From positions 1 through 5,431 of the forward strand of contig CAZTTG010000166.1 in the NCBI GenBank assembly GCA_964615935.1: DNA of 5,431 nucleotides. Direction: 5' to 3'. The stretch is from CAZTTG01 sp964615935 (GTDB lineage Bacteria > Planctomycetota > UBA1135 > GCA-002686595). Every line of letters starts with the position of its first letter. The first letter of the stretch is position 1. Under the pieces are notes generated by a model. The model ran no database searches and had not been told where the DNA came from. It worked only from the letters and a program-made list of their open reading frames with translations. This document shows positions 5,330-5,431 of the stretch, piece by piece. The translations under genes and the position numbers were made by a program.

Positions 5330-5335
5330 CCGATC

Positions 5336-5431
5336 ATGAAGACACTCACCCGCATCGAGTTGGCCGACGTCCAGCAGGTCTACGACGGCCCCGAGGGAGA
5401 CCTCTGGGAGCTGGTCATGGGCGAGCAGATC
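5336..5431 (+). CDS. Start of a gene, possibly a SAM-dependent methyltransferase (cut by the window end)
   Basis: Only the first 32 residues are present and the frame is open at the window edge. The N-terminus begins MKTLTRIEL. The later part, VYDGPEGDLWELVMGEQI at 15-32, resembles the start of a group of bacterial class I SAM-dependent methyltransferases, in which an acidic GP.GDLWE..MGEQIH segment precedes the Rossmann domain; this is from memory of such proteins. The SAM-binding motifs lie beyond the window, so the call is provisional. Start choice is supported by AGGGA 6 bases upstream. It is preceded by an unusually long structured spacer, which suggests its own transcript and possibly leader-based control rather than membership of the trk operon. 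Confidence 0.5.
   Translation, partial: MKTLTRIELADVQQVYDGPEGDLWELVMGEQI

Larger units (their letters stand above)
4838..5335. other. 498-base hairpin-rich spacer between trkH and the last gene
   Basis: I find no convincing full-length gene here on either strand; open frames exist but lack family features and fit the GC bias. The spacer contains inverted repeats at 4863-4884, 4915-4966, 4993-5005, 5026-5045, 5071-5134 and 5263-5283, described separately, plus one short reading frame at 5081-5104. The first 15 bases after the trkH stop are GCGAGC-GCA-GCGAGC, a short direct repeat. GCCTCG at 5186-5191 can pair with CGAGGC at 5216-5221, and GGATC-T-GATCC at 5199-5209 is a small palindrome inside that loop. 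The left part probably ends the trk transcript and the right part is probably the 5' leader of the gene at 5336. Confidence 0.6.

Noticed and set aside
4792..5355. Long minus-strand frames across the spacer
   Set aside because: They are Arg/Gly/Pro-rich, overlap the ends of two genes and lack any family signature or good start signal.

Overview
This is a very GC-rich bacterial window. It carries four clear protein genes, the first 32 codons of a fifth, and about 500 bases of hairpin-rich DNA without a convincing full-length gene. The base composition, and a Trk potassium system with a full-length two-domain TrkA of E. coli-like size, suggest a GC-rich Gram-negative lineage. A myxobacterial or deltaproteobacterial relative is my guess; no rRNA or other marker gene is present to confirm it. 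Almost every frame is open because of the GC content, so most long alternative reading frames are shadows.

Layout. Bases 1-116 hold two hairpins, one of which probably ends the gene to its right. Bases 117-899 (minus strand) encode a complete PhzF-family isomerase/epimerase-like protein. Its start lies only 57 bases from the divergent start of a plus-strand protein-kinase-like gene (957-1766). After a 135-base spacer with a strong inverted repeat come trkA (1902-3275) and trkH (3305-4837), 29 bases apart. These are the cytoplasmic NAD-binding gating subunit and the membrane pore subunit of one potassium uptake system, and are almost certainly an operon. Bases 4838-5335 form a spacer with at least six inverted repeats, a possible seven-residue leader peptide and two mutually exclusive helices. 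The window ends 32 codons into a gene at 5336, which has a good ribosome binding site and may be a SAM-dependent methyltransferase.

How the genes work together. TrkA and TrkH form a complete potassium import module. TrkH is the pore with four K+ filter loops, and TrkA is the ring that senses nucleotides and gates it. The PhzF-like gene and the kinase-like gene share a compact divergent promoter region but have no evident pathway link to each other or to Trk. The most unusual part is the spacer before the last gene. Its stacked hairpins, short upstream reading frame and alternative pairings look like a 5' leader that could control the downstream gene, but I could not match it to a named riboswitch class.
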